From NCBI RefSeq assembly GCF_000407485.1, contig NZ_ASWD01000003.1, forward strand, positions 620,001-684,000: a stretch of 64,000 nt of DNA, in the 5' to 3' direction. Shown here piece after piece: positions 43,455-53,383 of this stretch. The position numbers and the translations under genes were made by a program. The notes beneath the pieces were generated by a model. The model was not told where the DNA came from, did not search any database, and saw only the letters and a program-made list of their open reading frames with translations. Within the stretch, counting starts at the first letter, position 1, and each line of letters starts with the position of its first letter. The DNA is from Enterococcus pallens ATCC BAA-351 (GTDB taxonomy: Bacteria; Bacillota; Bacilli; Lactobacillales; Enterococcaceae).

Positions 43455-44851
43455 ACCTATTCATGTGGGGCACTTTAGTTTTTTGCAATTTGATTATGGC
43501 CTTTACTTTATCTTTGGCCGCAAAACCGCATAATCATGTGATTATCGAGAACACGCTCCCACCTAGTCAGCTGGATAATCCACAGGTAAAAGCTTTAGCT
43601 AAGCGTTACAGAAAACGTCAATTTCAAACGGCTCTACTGTTAAGCATCATAGAGACCCCGCTATTATTGCCCATTCGGGATTCGTGGTTCATGCTGCTGT
43701 TTTTCGTAATGCTTTTTCTAACAATTGGTGCTGGTTATGGTTTGCAAATTCGCTACATTCGCAAAATGCGTCAATTAATTGAAGACAATCAGTGGCACCT
43801 AGATGTTGCTCCCGTACAAATCAATACGCAGCTAGTGCGGGATAAAAATGTTCAAATGGTATCTTGGAAGTGGTTCCTGCTGGCTGGCGCACTAAGTCTC
43901 GGACTTTTTTTCCTAACTCGGTCTTTTCCTGACAGCCTAGTCGTTCTTTTGGTTGTCCTTTTCTCTGAAGCAATCATGGTTGGCGGTTGGTACTTTGTTG
44001 GGCGTTTACCCGTACGTGCTTTAACCAATGATCAGGAAATTAACCGACAATATAATGATTTAACCAAACATCATTGGGCCCTTATAATGGTCGTTATTGG
44101 AATGATCCTGCCCTTGACTATCTATTTACCGTTATTGGCGGTGGAACGGTGGCAAAATCAGTTTGCTTTGCTGACATTTTTGGAGTTTGGCTTGCTGCTG
44201 TTTATCGTGTTTTTCAGTCTTGGCTTGCTGCTGTTTATCGTGTTTTTCAGTCTTGGCTGGTTACTGGCTTTACGGGGAAAACAGGACCGTTTGTTGGCTC
44301 AAGCAAAAGACTTTCGTTATCAGGGAGACGACTATTACTGGCGTTATGGCGTTTATTATAACCCTAATGATACTCGCTTCATGGTACCTGATCGTATTGG
44401 ATTGAATCTATCTGTTAATCTGGCAACCCAATCCGGGAAAATTTTAATGGGCTTGGTTGGTGTGATACTAATGGCTTCCCTGATCATCACCATCGTCCCG
44501 ATGTTCATTTTAGATTATGATCCTGATCCTTTTGTTTACACAGTAGATGCTCAAAAGGTTACTTTGGATGGCCCATTTTTTCGAGAACGGGCGATTGCCC
44601 TGCCCAATATTCAAAAGCTGGAATTAATCGAAAAATTACCTGGCAAAGGGGTTCGAACGAATGGACTTGCGACGGATCAGTATGCGATGGGAAAATTTCG
44701 GATAAACGGCAAGCCAGCCGATTTATTGATTATTAATGAGTCAAAACCGATCTTAGTGATTGAAACCTATGACCGAGATTATTATTTTACTAGTAAAAGA
44801 CCGCAGAAAACGAAGCAGGCCTATCAGGAAATTCGGACCGCAATGGAATAA
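43451..44851 (+). CDS. DUF1648/DUF5808-type multi-pass membrane protein
   Basis: 466 residues with about nine membrane segments. NDLTKHHWALIMVVIGMILPLTIYLPLL fits DUF1648-like proteins, and YNPNDTRFMVPDRIGLNLSVNLA matches DUF5808. The C-terminal 100 residues form a PH-like cytoplasmic domain. It is paired with a YtrA-type repressor, the usual setting of these proteins, which are induced by cell-wall-active agents in some Firmicutes. Around residues 247-268 an 11-residue membrane stretch is repeated exactly (GLLLFIVFFSL twice), from a 33-bp DNA duplication. Confidence 0.78.
   Translation: MNLFMWGTLVFCNLIMAFTLSLAAKPHNHVIIENTLPPSQLDNPQVKALAKRYRKRQFQTALLLSIIETPLLLPIRDSWFMLLFFVMLFLTIGAGYGLQIRYIRKMRQLIEDNQWHLDVAPVQINTQLVRDKNVQMVSWKWFLLAGALSLGLFFLTRSFPDSLVVLLVVLFSEAIMVGGWYFVGRLPVRALTNDQEINRQYNDLTKHHWALIMVVIGMILPLTIYLPLLAVERWQNQFALLTFLEFGLLLFIVFFSLGLLLFIVFFSLGWLLALRGKQDRLLAQAKDFRYQGDDYYWRYGVYYNPNDTRFMVPDRIGLNLSVNLATQSGKILMGLVGVILMASLIITIVPMFILDYDPDPFVYTVDAQKVTLDGPFFRERAIALPNIQKLELIEKLPGKGVRTNGLATDQYAMGKFRINGKPADLLIINESKPILVIETYDRDYYFTSKRPQKTKQAYQEIRTAME
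44189..44254 (+). repeat. Perfect 33-bp in-frame tandem duplication
   Basis: The unit starts GGCTTGCTGCTGTTTATCGT and ends TTTTTCAGTCTT. It occurs twice without a mismatch (44189-44221 and 44222-44254), followed by a partial third GGCT. It adds exactly 11 residues within a membrane segment of the DUF5808-type protein. Confidence 0.95.
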
Positions 44852-44863
44852 AAAAAGAAATGA

Positions 44864-44898
44864 GCACCTCGACTTTCATCAGTCAAAGGTGCCCATTT
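44864..44898. terminator. Bidirectional terminator between the membrane protein and phosphoesterase genes
   Basis: GCACCTCGACT (44864-44874) pairs with AGTCAAAGGTGC (44881-44892), followed by CCATTTTTC. Runs of As on the left give the minus-strand transcript a T-rich tail. Confidence 0.75.
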
Positions 44899-44906
44899 TT
44901 CTACTT

Positions 44907-45512
44907 TTATTTCAGTTTTTCCATTTCCTTCGCTTTAGCTTCGGCGATAATATCAATCATGTGCTCGGAAAGTGGTGTGCCAAAAGGCAGCTTGTTGGGC
45001 AAAAAATCCCGCTCAGGTGCATCGACACCAACATTAATGTCTTCAGCAATCGGAATACTATAATGATGAATGTGTCCATGAAGGTTACGAATGTTCAACG
45101 TAGTCCCTAAGAGCATAGGATAGTGGGTCAAATAATACTGATGATGGTTGAACTTAACAATTGTACCTACATCATGGAACTCAAACTTAGGGGTTCCATC
45201 TGGCAGCATCGGATCATTGGCTGCTAAAAAATTAAGGAAAGCGCGAGAATCATGATTACCTTTAATAAAGACAATCTTCCCGTTCAACTGCAAAATTTGC
45301 GCCAAAATTTCCTGATTGCCTTTTTCATATTTAGGGTGCATCGCTACATCCCCAACATGATAAACGGTGTCTTTTTCTTTTACTACGGCATTCCAGCTAG
45401 TAATCAGCTGCTGGTTCATCTCTTCCACCGTGTCAAATAAACGAGGCGCAAAATCATTGTCCCCTAACAGATTCTCATGAAAAAAATGGGTATCGCCAAT
45501 AAAAAATTTCAT
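44907..45512 (-). CDS. Calcineurin-like metallophosphoesterase
   Basis: 201 residues with the metallophosphoesterase motifs in order: FFIGDTHFFHE (Asp-x-His), HVGDVAMH (GDxxxH), FIKGNHD (GNHD), LTHYPML and NLHGHIHH (GHxH), so the dinuclear metal site is complete. A GTG at 45518 would add two residues, but the AGGTGAG site favours the ATG at 45512; that site overlaps the stop of the upstream aldo-keto reductase gene, so the two are coupled. The substrate is not known. Confidence 0.88.
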   Translation of the reverse strand: MKFFIGDTHFFHENLLGDNDFAPRLFDTVEEMNQQLITSWNAVVKEKDTVYHVGDVAMHPKYEKGNQEILAQILQLNGKIVFIKGNHDSRAFLNFLAANDPMLPDGTPKFEFHDVGTIVKFNHHQYYLTHYPMLLGTTLNIRNLHGHIHHYSIPIAEDINVGVDAPERDFLPNKLPFGTPLSEHMIDIIAEAKAKEMEKLK

Positions 45513-45522
45513 TTTCACTCAC

Positions 45523-46368
45523 CTACAATATGTCTAATGGTTGTTTCGTGGTTGGCTTAGGAAACTCTTGATCAAGCAGCTCACACTCCACGGCAGATAG
45601 TTGAATGTCTAATGCCTGAAGATTATCTAATACATGCTGCGCTTTTCCTGATTGCGGAATTGCCAAGGTCTTGCCGTCCCGAATCACCCAGGCCAATAAA
45701 ACTTGAAAAATAGAGGCCTTGTGGTTGGCAGCAATTTCCTGCAAAACAGGATTGTCCTGTAAACGGGCACCTAATGTATCCCCTTGTGCAATCGGTGAAT
45801 ATGCGATCAGCGGTAATTGATGTTCCCGCATCCATGGCAGCAAGTCATATTCTATGCCCCGACTGGCTAAATTGTAAAGCACTTGATTCGTTAGGCAGCC
45901 TTTCCCTTTAGGTATACTATATAGCGCCCGCATATCACTAGTATCAAAGTTAGATACCCCCCATTGGCGAATCCAGCCAGCTTTTTTCAAACGTTCCAGT
46001 TCATTCACTGTTTCCTCCAAAGGCACACTACCAGGCCAATGCAGCAAATACAAATCCAAATAATCCGTCTGCAGACGTGACAAGCTTTGTTCTAGAGAAT
46101 ACTGCAGATTGTCCTTATCGGCATGCCAAGGATAAAATTTAGAGATTAAATACAGGCTAGTCCGATCATACGGTGCAATCGCCTCGCCTACTAGTCGTTC
46201 AGAGCGTCCGTCGCCATACATTTCTGCTGTATCAATCACTCGTGCTCCGGCATCCAGCCCTGCCCGCAGCGCTTTGATCTCTTGTTGCCGCTTACCAATT
46301 TCATCACCCATGTGCCAGGTTCCCAAACCAATTGCCGGCACTCGTTTTTGTCCCAATTCAATGTTCAT
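45523..46368 (-). CDS. Aldo/keto reductase
   Basis: 281-residue NADPH-dependent TIM-barrel oxidoreductase. The catalytic tetrad is visible: Asp in GARVIDTAEMYGDG, Tyr in the same motif, Lys in LYLISKF and His in YLLHWPG. The C-terminal cofactor segment is AIPQSGKAQHVLDN. It is the first gene of a pair with the metallophosphoesterase. The substrate is likely a small carbonyl or sugar, but it cannot be named. Confidence 0.92.
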   Translation of the reverse strand: MNIELGQKRVPAIGLGTWHMGDEIGKRQQEIKALRAGLDAGARVIDTAEMYGDGRSERLVGEAIAPYDRTSLYLISKFYPWHADKDNLQYSLEQSLSRLQTDYLDLYLLHWPGSVPLEETVNELERLKKAGWIRQWGVSNFDTSDMRALYSIPKGKGCLTNQVLYNLASRGIEYDLLPWMREHQLPLIAYSPIAQGDTLGARLQDNPVLQEIAANHKASIFQVLLAWVIRDGKTLAIPQSGKAQHVLDNLQALDIQLSAVECELLDQEFPKPTTKQPLDIL

Positions 46369-46421
46369 TTTTTCTCCGCCTCACATTTAGTCTACGTTAA
46401 AAATGCAAAAAAGGCTACGAG

Positions 46422-47069
46422 CTAATTCAGCTGGTAACCTTGTCTTTCCAGAATAGCTTGGTAACGCATTTTTATAATTCCAATAATTACTTCAAGCTGA
46501 GTTAAGTCTTCAATTTTTTCAGGGTTAAAATCTGTGGTTCTGCGAAATGATTTCCCAGTATCGATTAAATGGAAAATGTGATCCCAGTGCTGGAATTCAG
46601 AAAGGTTATTTAAGTTGCCAATTGGAAAGGCTGCTCCGTCGCAAATTTCCCACAGACGGAAAATCAAGAAAGCCGTATCGACGACCTGTCTTTTACCTTG
46701 TTTATTTTGGCAGTTAATCAGTACCTTCTCCGGCTGATAGGTTAAATACCAATCCAATAACCTGAAAAAAGCTTCCCAGCGATAAGGCTCTTGAAACATC
46801 CTTTGGGTATCTGGCATTTCGCGAAAAATCAACGGGATTAAATAATCCTTCTTGTACTCCCAGCAAGGAAGCAAGTCCACGTAGTATTGTATGTATCGAG
46901 TAAAATAACTATTTCCCTCATAGTGTGCAATGATATAATCTTCTACTCCGAATGATCGATATTTCCTTGCCAGATAAGCACAATCGTCTACTGCGATTGT
47001 CAGACCTGTTAAATGTCGAAATTCAGAAATAATTTTATGATGCACCATTGTCTGTATTTTTCGCCCCAA
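46422..47069 (-). CDS. Unassigned cytoplasmic protein
   Basis: 215 residues, rich in Tyr, Trp, His and hydrophobics (YFTRYIQYYVDLLPCWEYK, RWEAFFRLLDWYLTY), with no membrane segment clear enough to call, no signal peptide and no family recognised. It appears to start with TTG at 47069, since GAAGGTGG is properly spaced there; the next in-frame ATG (47048) has no ribosome site. It lies alone between the aldo-keto reductase and DUF1831 genes and may be an accessory gene. Confidence 0.6.
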   Translation of the reverse strand: MGRKIQTMVHHKIISEFRHLTGLTIAVDDCAYLARKYRSFGVEDYIIAHYEGNSYFTRYIQYYVDLLPCWEYKKDYLIPLIFREMPDTQRMFQEPYRWEAFFRLLDWYLTYQPEKVLINCQNKQGKRQVVDTAFLIFRLWEICDGAAFPIGNLNNLSEFQHWDHIFHLIDTGKSFRRTTDFNPEKIEDLTQLEVIIGIIKMRYQAILERQGYQLN

Positions 47070-47151
47070 TGTTCCACCTTCTTTTCAATTAAAGATAACT
47101 GTCTTTAGTGTACCATATTCTTTTCCAATTGAACCTTTTGAGGAACAAATA

Positions 47152-47189
47152 AAAACAATTTCTGTCTAAAATTTGACAGAAATTGTTTT
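47152..47189 (-). terminator. Terminator of the cysteine desulfurase/DUF1831 operon
   Basis: AAAACAATTTCTGTC (47152-47166) pairs perfectly over 15 bases with GACAGAAATTGTTTT (47175-47189). It lies six bases after the DUF1831 stop. Confidence 0.9.
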
Positions 47190-47194
47190 CTTGG

Positions 47195-47542
47195 TTAGTT
47201 TTCAACTTTTACAAAAAGTCCACGATCAATCATGCCATCCATTAAGAAGTAGAACTTCTCTTGTAGCAGTGCATGGTTGTCATCCTTAAAAATATTCACG
47301 GATTTCAATCCATTGGCAGTAGTAATCGACATTTTTAACTGCTGCAAGTCCTTTGCGACAGTAATCTTTAATTTGAAGCCTTCTTTACTTTGGGGTGTTG
47401 CATCTAACGGACGAATTAATTGGAAATTTCCCGAGGTTGTTTCGGTAAATCCGTTATCTCGTAATGTGTATTTTTTAGCAGTTGGTGCCAAGCTGTAAAT
47501 TACCTTCGCACCTTCTACTGTGGCTGTTTTTGCAAAAGCCAT
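47195..47542 (-). CDS. DUF1831 family protein
   Basis: 115 residues beginning MAFAKTATVEGAKVIYSLAP, a small alpha/beta protein of a Lactobacillales-restricted family that is nearly always found next to a cysteine desulfurase, as here (62 bases downstream of it). An ancillary role in sulfur transfer is therefore inferred, but no mechanism is known. AAGAGGTGAGCGC precedes the ATG at 47542; the longer frame to 47602 would overlap the desulfurase stop region and lacks a site. Confidence 0.8.
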   Translation of the reverse strand: MAFAKTATVEGAKVIYSLAPTAKKYTLRDNGFTETTSGNFQLIRPLDATPQSKEGFKLKITVAKDLQQLKMSITTANGLKSVNIFKDDNHALLQEKFYFLMDGMIDRGLFVKVEN

Positions 47543-47603
47543 GCGCTCACCTCTTCTTTTTTCTTTACCTATTATTATAGAGGGAACAGGCGCGTAATTC
47601 AAT

Positions 47604-48749
47604 CTACTTTCTTAGTTGTTGAACCGCTGCGACAAGTTCTTGGGTAAAGCGCTGCACTTCGGCCTCTGTATTGCCGTAACCAAAGCTTACCCGTACAGAT
47701 TCTTTTACTTCAGGAGCGTTCTTTCCGTACATGGCTTCTAACACATGCGAAGGATCTACGTTACCTGCAGTACATGCTGAACCTGTAGAAATGGCGATGC
47801 CTTTCAAGTCCAATTTCATCAGCAGCAGGTCGCTGGGAATTCCTTTCAAACGCAAATTCAGGATATGAGGCAGCTTGTGGTCCAGATCACCATTTACCTG
47901 GTAATCCACTTGAGCATCCTTCAGGCCCTGCAAAACAAGCTCAGTAAATTGCTGATAGGTCTTCCCGCGTTTTTCCCGTTCTTCTGTTGTCAATAGTTCG
48001 ACTGCCTTAGCAAAGCCGCAGATCCCTGCCAGATTTTCGGTTCCGGCCCGGCGTTTTTCTTCCTGTTCACCACCATGAAGCAGCGAAGGCAGCCGAATAG
48101 CATCGTTTTTATATAAGAAACCTACACCTCGTGGTCCGTTAACCTTGTGGGCTGAGGTGCTCAACAAATCAATCCCTAGCTCATGAGGATGAATCGTTTG
48201 GTTGCCATATGCTTGAACCGCATCGGTGTGGAAATAAGCCGGATGGTCTTGCAACAACTCGCCGATTTCTTTAATCGGCATTAAATTACCAATCTCATTG
48301 TTGCCATACATAATAGAAACTAAAATGGTATCCTTCCGCAAAGCTGACTTCAGCTCATCAAGAGAAATGCGACCCTTTTGATCCACGGCTAAATAGGTCA
48401 CTTCAAAGCCCTTATCCTCCAAATAGCGTAGCGTGTTCAATACTGCCGGGTGCTCGATTTGAGTGGTGATCAAATGTTTACCCTCGGATTGGCGCGAAAA
48501 AGCTGTTTCTAAAATTGCGGTGTTATCCCCTTCTGTTCCACCGCTGTTAAAAATGATCTCGTGAGGCTTTACGTCTAAGCTTTTGGCAATTACTTCTCTC
48601 GCTTCTTCCAGCTTTTGAGAAGCTGAACGACCTAGGTGATGAATACTGGAGGGATTGCCGTAATAGTTTTGCATAATATCAGCCATCGTCGCAATCACAT
48701 CAGGGTGCATCGGGCTGGTGGCTGCATGATCTAAGTATATGGATTCCAC
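47604..48749 (-). CDS. Cysteine desulfurase (IscS/NifS-like)
   Basis: 381-residue PLP enzyme that removes sulfur from cysteine as an enzyme persulfide. MESIYLDHAATSPMHPDV opens the protein, the PLP lysine is in STSAHKVNGPRGVGF near residue 203, and the catalytic cysteine is in STGSACTAGNVDPSHVL near 325 on a flexible loop, as in class I IscS/NifS enzymes. It is co-transcribed with DUF1831. With MnmA nearby, the likely job is sulfur supply for tRNA thiolation; it may also feed other thiolation paths. Confidence 0.95.
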   Translation of the reverse strand: MESIYLDHAATSPMHPDVIATMADIMQNYYGNPSSIHHLGRSASQKLEEAREVIAKSLDVKPHEIIFNSGGTEGDNTAILETAFSRQSEGKHLITTQIEHPAVLNTLRYLEDKGFEVTYLAVDQKGRISLDELKSALRKDTILVSIMYGNNEIGNLMPIKEIGELLQDHPAYFHTDAVQAYGNQTIHPHELGIDLLSTSAHKVNGPRGVGFLYKNDAIRLPSLLHGGEQEEKRRAGTENLAGICGFAKAVELLTTEEREKRGKTYQQFTELVLQGLKDAQVDYQVNGDLDHKLPHILNLRLKGIPSDLLLMKLDLKGIAISTGSACTAGNVDPSHVLEAMYGKNAPEVKESVRVSFGYGNTEAEVQRFTQELVAAVQQLRK

Positions 48750-48836
48750 AAGTCTACGAACCTTTCTATAGTTAAAGTAGGGTTATTCTAGCATAGGCAA
48801 ACGTCTTTAGACAAGGAAAGAATCATCTGGATGTCG

Positions 48837-48893
48837 AAAAAACTCAGGAAAATCAACCAGTCACCATGAAGTCTTTCGGTCCATTTTCCTGAG
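48837..48893 (-). terminator. Long-loop terminator of the amino-acid operon
   Basis: On the minus strand CTCAGGAAAAT ... ATTTTCCTGAG followed by TTTTTT (arms 48883-48893 and 48843-48853). The 29-base loop can fold into a small inner stem. It starts eight bases after the stop of the ornithine cyclodeaminase-family gene. Confidence 0.85.
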
Positions 48894-48900
48894 CTGTGTA

Positions 48901-49953
48901 TTATAAATCGACTACTTGACCAATCTCATTTTTCTTAGCAGCATCTAACACTTGCTTAGTTACCGCCAGATCCTGTAAAGCAATTCCAGTCGTGTCATAA
49001 ATGGTGATATCTTCGTTAGAAATTCGACCTGCTACTCGGCCAAGAATGACTTCGCCAATTTCTCCTTGGATCGCTGTCTCATTAATAAAGCCTTGCTTAA
49101 TCGGCTGTTCCGTTTCCCCAACAGCGATTGCCTGATTGCGGTCATCTACAAAAAGACGCGCTTGCTGAAAAATTGCGCCATCGATTTCCTGCTTACCGCT
49201 CATGTCAGCACCTACACAGCTGAAATGTGTTCCTGGTTTCACCCAGTCGGCTTGAATCAGCGGTTGTTTTGAAGGGGTAGCTGTCACTACAATATCAGCC
49301 TCGCCGGTAGCACTTGCTATATCTTCCACTGCTCGAATCTGCAGCTGGGCAATCTTTTCCCGTACTTCGATTTGGTCTTCTTTGATTTTCGGCTGGTCCA
49401 ACAAATGAAGCAACTGTTCCTTGCAGTTTGCTGCAAAGGCCGCTGCCTGTTCTTGCGCCAAGGGATTATAAATCAGCAGCTGCTTCAGGTTAGGAATCAC
49501 CAGTAGATGACTCAACAGCTGGAACAACGCTTGATGTCCCGTTCCTACCATTAACAAGGTTTCAGAATCAGCGCGTGCCAGATATTTGCTGCCAATCGCT
49601 GCTGCCGCACCAGTCCGCATGCCGGTAATATATTCCGCATCTACAATGCCCAACGGTGCTCCGGTTTGATCGTCAAACAGCATGGTGGTGCCAAACAAAG
49701 CCGGCAGTTGTTGTTGAGGATTGCTTCCATACCAGGAAACCAGCTTTAATCCATAAATTCCCAGCTCCTTCATGTAACCTGACTTAATGTCCATATCAGC
49801 TTTTCCTGGATCAAATTCATAGAAAATCATGGGCCACAGGGTGCTTGTTTCGTTCGCTTTGCCGCGATAAACATCTTCCACCGTTTGGATGGTTTCTTTT
49901 AATGATAAAACTTCTTTGACCATTGCTTGATTCAATACGCGTATTTGTGTCAT
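48901..49953 (-). CDS. Ornithine cyclodeaminase/mu-crystallin family protein
   Basis: 350-residue NAD(P)-binding protein. It has the family's substrate-binding N-terminal part (DIKSGYMKELGIYGLKLVSWYGSN), IVDAEYITGMRTGAAAAIGSKYLAR, then the Rossmann motif LLMVGTGHQALFQL and IVVTATPSKQPLI. Members convert ornithine to proline or act as reductases or alanine dehydrogenases. It is the last gene of an operon with an aminotransferase and an amino acid importer, which suggests uptake and catabolism, or remodelling, of a basic or unusual amino acid. Confidence 0.85.
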   Translation of the reverse strand: MTQIRVLNQAMVKEVLSLKETIQTVEDVYRGKANETSTLWPMIFYEFDPGKADMDIKSGYMKELGIYGLKLVSWYGSNPQQQLPALFGTTMLFDDQTGAPLGIVDAEYITGMRTGAAAAIGSKYLARADSETLLMVGTGHQALFQLLSHLLVIPNLKQLLIYNPLAQEQAAAFAANCKEQLLHLLDQPKIKEDQIEVREKIAQLQIRAVEDIASATGEADIVVTATPSKQPLIQADWVKPGTHFSCVGADMSGKQEIDGAIFQQARLFVDDRNQAIAVGETEQPIKQGFINETAIQGEIGEVILGRVAGRISNEDITIYDTTGIALQDLAVTKQVLDAAKKNEIGQVVDL

Positions 49954-49963
49954 TGTTTTCTCC

Positions 49964-51091
49964 TTAATCGATCGTTTTCAAGAAACTGGAAACCCGTTCC
50001 AGTCCCGCCAAAAATTTTTCCTCCGGTTCGCGGGCACATCCCATGCGGAAACAGTTTTCCAATTCAAATACCGAACCTGGCATCAGCAGGACACTCTCGG
50101 TTTCAATCGCTTTGCGGCAAAAATCTTCCGAGGACAGACTGCTTTGGTAATACGGCAGACAAACAGTACCTCCCTGAGGCAGCACACAGTCTAGCTTCGA
50201 TTCATTTTGTACCCATTCATTAAATAGAGCTACCCGATGACGAACAATGCCTAAGTTTCTCTCACAAACTACGTCTTTGTGTTTTAAGGCCAATCCAGCG
50301 ATGTATTCATCAATACCGCCGCAACTGATCATCGTGTAATCTCGCTGTATTTCAACCGCCTTGATTAGCCAAGCATCCTGCGTAGCAATCCAGCCTAAAC
50401 GCAAACCGGCCATGGCAAAGGCCTTTGACATACTGCCTAGACTGACTCCCTTTTCGTAGCTGTCAGCGACCGATAACCCGAAGCCGGCTTCATGAGCCAG
50501 CCCGCGATACGCTTCATCACAAATTAAATAAGCGTCATTTTTGCGAGCGATCTCAGTCATGGCCCGAACGATTTCATCGCTGACTACCTGTCCAGTTGGA
50601 TTATTGGGATTGTTGAAACAGATTGCTTTCGTTTTTGGTGTAACCAGTGTTTCTAGTTTGTCCAAATCAATCACAAAATTGTCGGCTTTCTCCATAAACA
50701 AATAATCAACTTTAGCCCCGATTGATTCAGGGACTGAATAAATTTGTTGATAAGCTGGCAAAATCGCAACCACATGATCCCCTGGCTCAATTAAAGTCAT
50801 CACAGTTAAATGAGAAGCGCCTACACCACCATGAGTAGAGATCACCTGATCTGGACCCAGCGAATCGTACAGGCTCGCTACTCCAGCTAAGTAATCAGGA
50901 TTGCCTTCAATCGCACCATAGCTTAGTCGTAAAGAAAAAATCGCTTCTTTTACTTCCTCTGGATTTTCACCGGTTACCGCCAGCAGTTCATCCAATGAAA
51001 AAGGAATGATTGAGGTACTGGTTAAGTTGTAATCGACATTGAATTCATAATTTGAAAGCCATCGTTCGACACCGAAAGGCTTAATATACAT
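49964..51091 (-). CDS. PLP-dependent aminotransferase, fold type I (class I/II)
   Basis: 375 residues. The PLP lysine is in SLGSMSKAFAMAGLRLGW near residue 230. Other cofactor contacts are FNNPNNPTGQVV, YLICDEAYRGLAHE and GGVGASHLTVMTLI. The C-terminal arginine for the carboxylate lies in FRMGCAREPEE. It resembles aminotransferases related to arginine-derived amino acid metabolism, but this is not firm. It is ten bases upstream of the ornithine cyclodeaminase-family gene, so the two enzymes probably act in sequence on the imported amino acid. Confidence 0.88.
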   Translation of the reverse strand: MYIKPFGVERWLSNYEFNVDYNLTSTSIIPFSLDELLAVTGENPEEVKEAIFSLRLSYGAIEGNPDYLAGVASLYDSLGPDQVISTHGGVGASHLTVMTLIEPGDHVVAILPAYQQIYSVPESIGAKVDYLFMEKADNFVIDLDKLETLVTPKTKAICFNNPNNPTGQVVSDEIVRAMTEIARKNDAYLICDEAYRGLAHEAGFGLSVADSYEKGVSLGSMSKAFAMAGLRLGWIATQDAWLIKAVEIQRDYTMISCGGIDEYIAGLALKHKDVVCERNLGIVRHRVALFNEWVQNESKLDCVLPQGGTVCLPYYQSSLSSEDFCRKAIETESVLLMPGSVFELENCFRMGCAREPEEKFLAGLERVSSFLKTID

Positions 51092-51112
51092 AGTTGGTTC
51101 CTCCTAATTTGT

Positions 51113-51847
51113 CTAGTGCAGTACTTTGCTTAAAAAGTCGATAGTTCGAGCATGCTGAGGATGGTCGAATAGATCAGCTGGGGCCGCCTCCTCGACAATT
51201 TTTCCCTCATCCATAAACAGTACCCGATCGCCAACTTCCTTGGCAAAGCCCATTTCGTGGGTAACGATAATCATGGTCATGCCTTCCTGAGCCAACGCCT
51301 TCATAACCGTTAACACTTCTCCCACCATCTCAGGATCAAGGGCTGAGGTAGGCTCGTCAAACAGCATTACATCCGGCTCCATCGCCAAAGCTCGGGCAAT
51401 CGCAATCCGCTGCTGCTGCCCACCTGACAAGGAGCTGGGATAGGCTTCTGCTTTATCAGAAAGACCTACCTGCTTCAGTAAACCTTCTGCTTTATCTTTG
51501 GCTTGTTGCTCATTTTTACGTCCTAGCTTAACTGGTGCCAAGCATAGATTTTCCATCACCGTTTTGTGGGGAAAGAGATTGAAGGATTGGAATACCATTC
51601 CCATCTTCTCCCGAACATGGAAAATTTCCGTCTTCGGAGCGGTTAAATCGGTGCCCTCAAAAATAATTTGTCCGCTGGTAGGCACCTCTAACAGGTTCAA
51701 GCAGCGTAAAAACGTACTTTTTCCCGAACCGGATGGACCAATAACGACGACAACTTCTCCTCTTTTTACGTTAGTTGTAATGCCGTTAAGCACCTGATTA
51801 TCGCCAAAGGCCTTAACCAGTTCTTTTACTTGAATTAATTCAGACAT
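51113..51847 (-). CDS. Polar amino-acid ABC transporter ATP-binding protein
   Basis: 244-residue GlnQ-type ATPase. Walker [10 protein letters not shown], signature [16 protein letters not shown], Walker [14 protein letters not shown] and the switch VTHEMGFA are all present. It pairs with the binding-protein/permease fusion encoded 11 bases upstream. Confidence 0.95.
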   Translation of the reverse strand: MSELIQVKELVKAFGDNQVLNGITTNVKRGEVVVVIGPSGSGKSTFLRCLNLLEVPTSGQIIFEGTDLTAPKTEIFHVREKMGMVFQSFNLFPHKTVMENLCLAPVKLGRKNEQQAKDKAEGLLKQVGLSDKAEAYPSSLSGGQQQRIAIARALAMEPDVMLFDEPTSALDPEMVGEVLTVMKALAQEGMTMIIVTHEMGFAKEVGDRVLFMDEGKIVEEAAPADLFDHPQHARTIDFLSKVLH

Positions 51848-51858
51848 GTTTTCTCCCC

Positions 51859-53367
51859 CTAGCCTTTAGATGAATGGGCCAGTTTTTTCTCAAACCGAGC
51901 CACTAGCAGCGATACCACACAGGTCATGCAGAAATAGATGATCGCCGCAATGAAAAGCGACTCCATCGTTCGATAGGTAGCTGCCTTCACCGTATCCGCC
52001 ACAAACATTAATTCAGAAACGGCAATCACTGACAATAAAGAGGTTTCCTTAATCATCGAAATAAACTCATTGCCCAACGCCGGTAAAATATTGCGAATAG
52101 CCTGAGGCAGAATAATTTCCCGCATGGTCATTCGTTTATTTAGTCCCAACGAATAACCGGCTTCGCTTTGGCCTTTGTCCACGGCATTAATTCCTGAACG
52201 GATAATTTCCGCTACATAGGCACTAGAGTTAATCGACAATGCGATACAACCGGGAATCAGGCGAGCCAAATTCACACCCCAGACATGAATAGAAGGAATA
52301 TTGACAATCATGGAAAGACCGAAGTAGAAAATAAACACCTGCAGCAAGGCCGGTGTGCCCCGAAGCACTTGAATATAAAAAGTTGCCAATGCTTTTAACA
52401 GCTTATTAGAAGAAATTCGCAGTAGAGCAATTAGAATACCTAGTAATGTCCCGAAAAGCACACAGATGATTGCTACACCAATCGTTGTCACCGCCCCTTT
52501 AAGGAACAGCGGACCGTATGTCTTCAGCATACTGCGGCTATCTTGGCTGTCGCCTGCTTTTGCCAGCTCGATATTTTTATCTAAGAGCTCCTCCATCATC
52601 CCTTTTTCTTCCATTTCAGCGATGATTTCGTTCACTCGTGCAATCAGTGCGTTGCTCTCTTTGGGAAAAGCAATGACCTGAGCTGTCTTTTCCTCAGGCA
52701 CCTCAATCTCTACATCTGCAATGGTTAAATTGGGGTATACATCTAAGTAGTTCTGGGCTGTCAGCCAGCCAACTACGCCAGCATCTACTGTTCCCGCATT
52801 GATTTCGGCGATGACCTCCGGCAGCTTGCCTAACGCAACAGGCTCAGCATTTCCTAAATAGTCGTTGAGAATCGTTTCCTGAGTAGAACCTTTTTGAGCC
52901 GCCACCTCTTTGCCGGTTAGCGAATCTACTGAAGTAAAAACCTCCGCCTTGTCCTTCGTCGTCAAAATGACAAAGGGTAAGGTATGATAAGGATTAGAGA
53001 ACCCAACGATTTCTCTTCTTTCAGGTGTTGGATTAAAGCCCGCTAAGGCCATATCAAACTCATTGGTTTGAATACTTGGAATCAATCCATCAAACTTCAT
53101 ATTGGTAATTTCCAGCTCAACGCCTAATTCCTTAGCAATCTCTTTCGCCACATCAATGTCAAAGCCGACAATTTCTTCCTTGCCATTGTTCATGCGAATA
53201 AATTCCTTTGGTGGATTATCGGCAGAGGTCCCAACAATTAGTGTTCCCCGATCCAACACCTTTTGCAGCGAGTCATCTTCTTCTGCGTATCCCGTAATTG
53301 TCCCCGCCAACAATATGAATAGTCCCAGTAACAAAATAGGTAATTTACTTAACCATCTTTTCTTCAT
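51859..53367 (-). CDS. Fused amino-acid binding protein and permease
   Basis: 502 residues. A signal sequence ([22 protein letters not shown]) is followed by a class 3 binding domain (residues 32-270; [50 protein letters not shown]) and then by a HisMQ-type permease domain (280-500; [54 protein letters not shown]). The fusion tethers the receptor to its channel, as in GlnPQ-like systems of lactic acid bacteria. It is first in its operon, behind an ARG-box-like palindrome and divergent from the PucR-type gene. Confidence 0.95.
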   Translation of the reverse strand: MKKRWLSKLPILLLGLFILLAGTITGYAEEDDSLQKVLDRGTLIVGTSADNPPKEFIRMNNGKEEIVGFDIDVAKEIAKELGVELEITNMKFDGLIPSIQTNEFDMALAGFNPTPERREIVGFSNPYHTLPFVILTTKDKAEVFTSVDSLTGKEVAAQKGSTQETILNDYLGNAEPVALGKLPEVIAEINAGTVDAGVVGWLTAQNYLDVYPNLTIADVEIEVPEEKTAQVIAFPKESNALIARVNEIIAEMEEKGMMEELLDKNIELAKAGDSQDSRSMLKTYGPLFLKGAVTTIGVAIICVLFGTLLGILIALLRISSNKLLKALATFYIQVLRGTPALLQVFIFYFGLSMIVNIPSIHVWGVNLARLIPGCIALSINSSAYVAEIIRSGINAVDKGQSEAGYSLGLNKRMTMREIILPQAIRNILPALGNEFISMIKETSLLSVIAVSELMFVADTVKAATYRTMESLFIAAIIYFCMTCVVSLLVARFEKKLAHSSKG

Positions 53368-53383
53368 CGTTTCCCTCCAAGCA

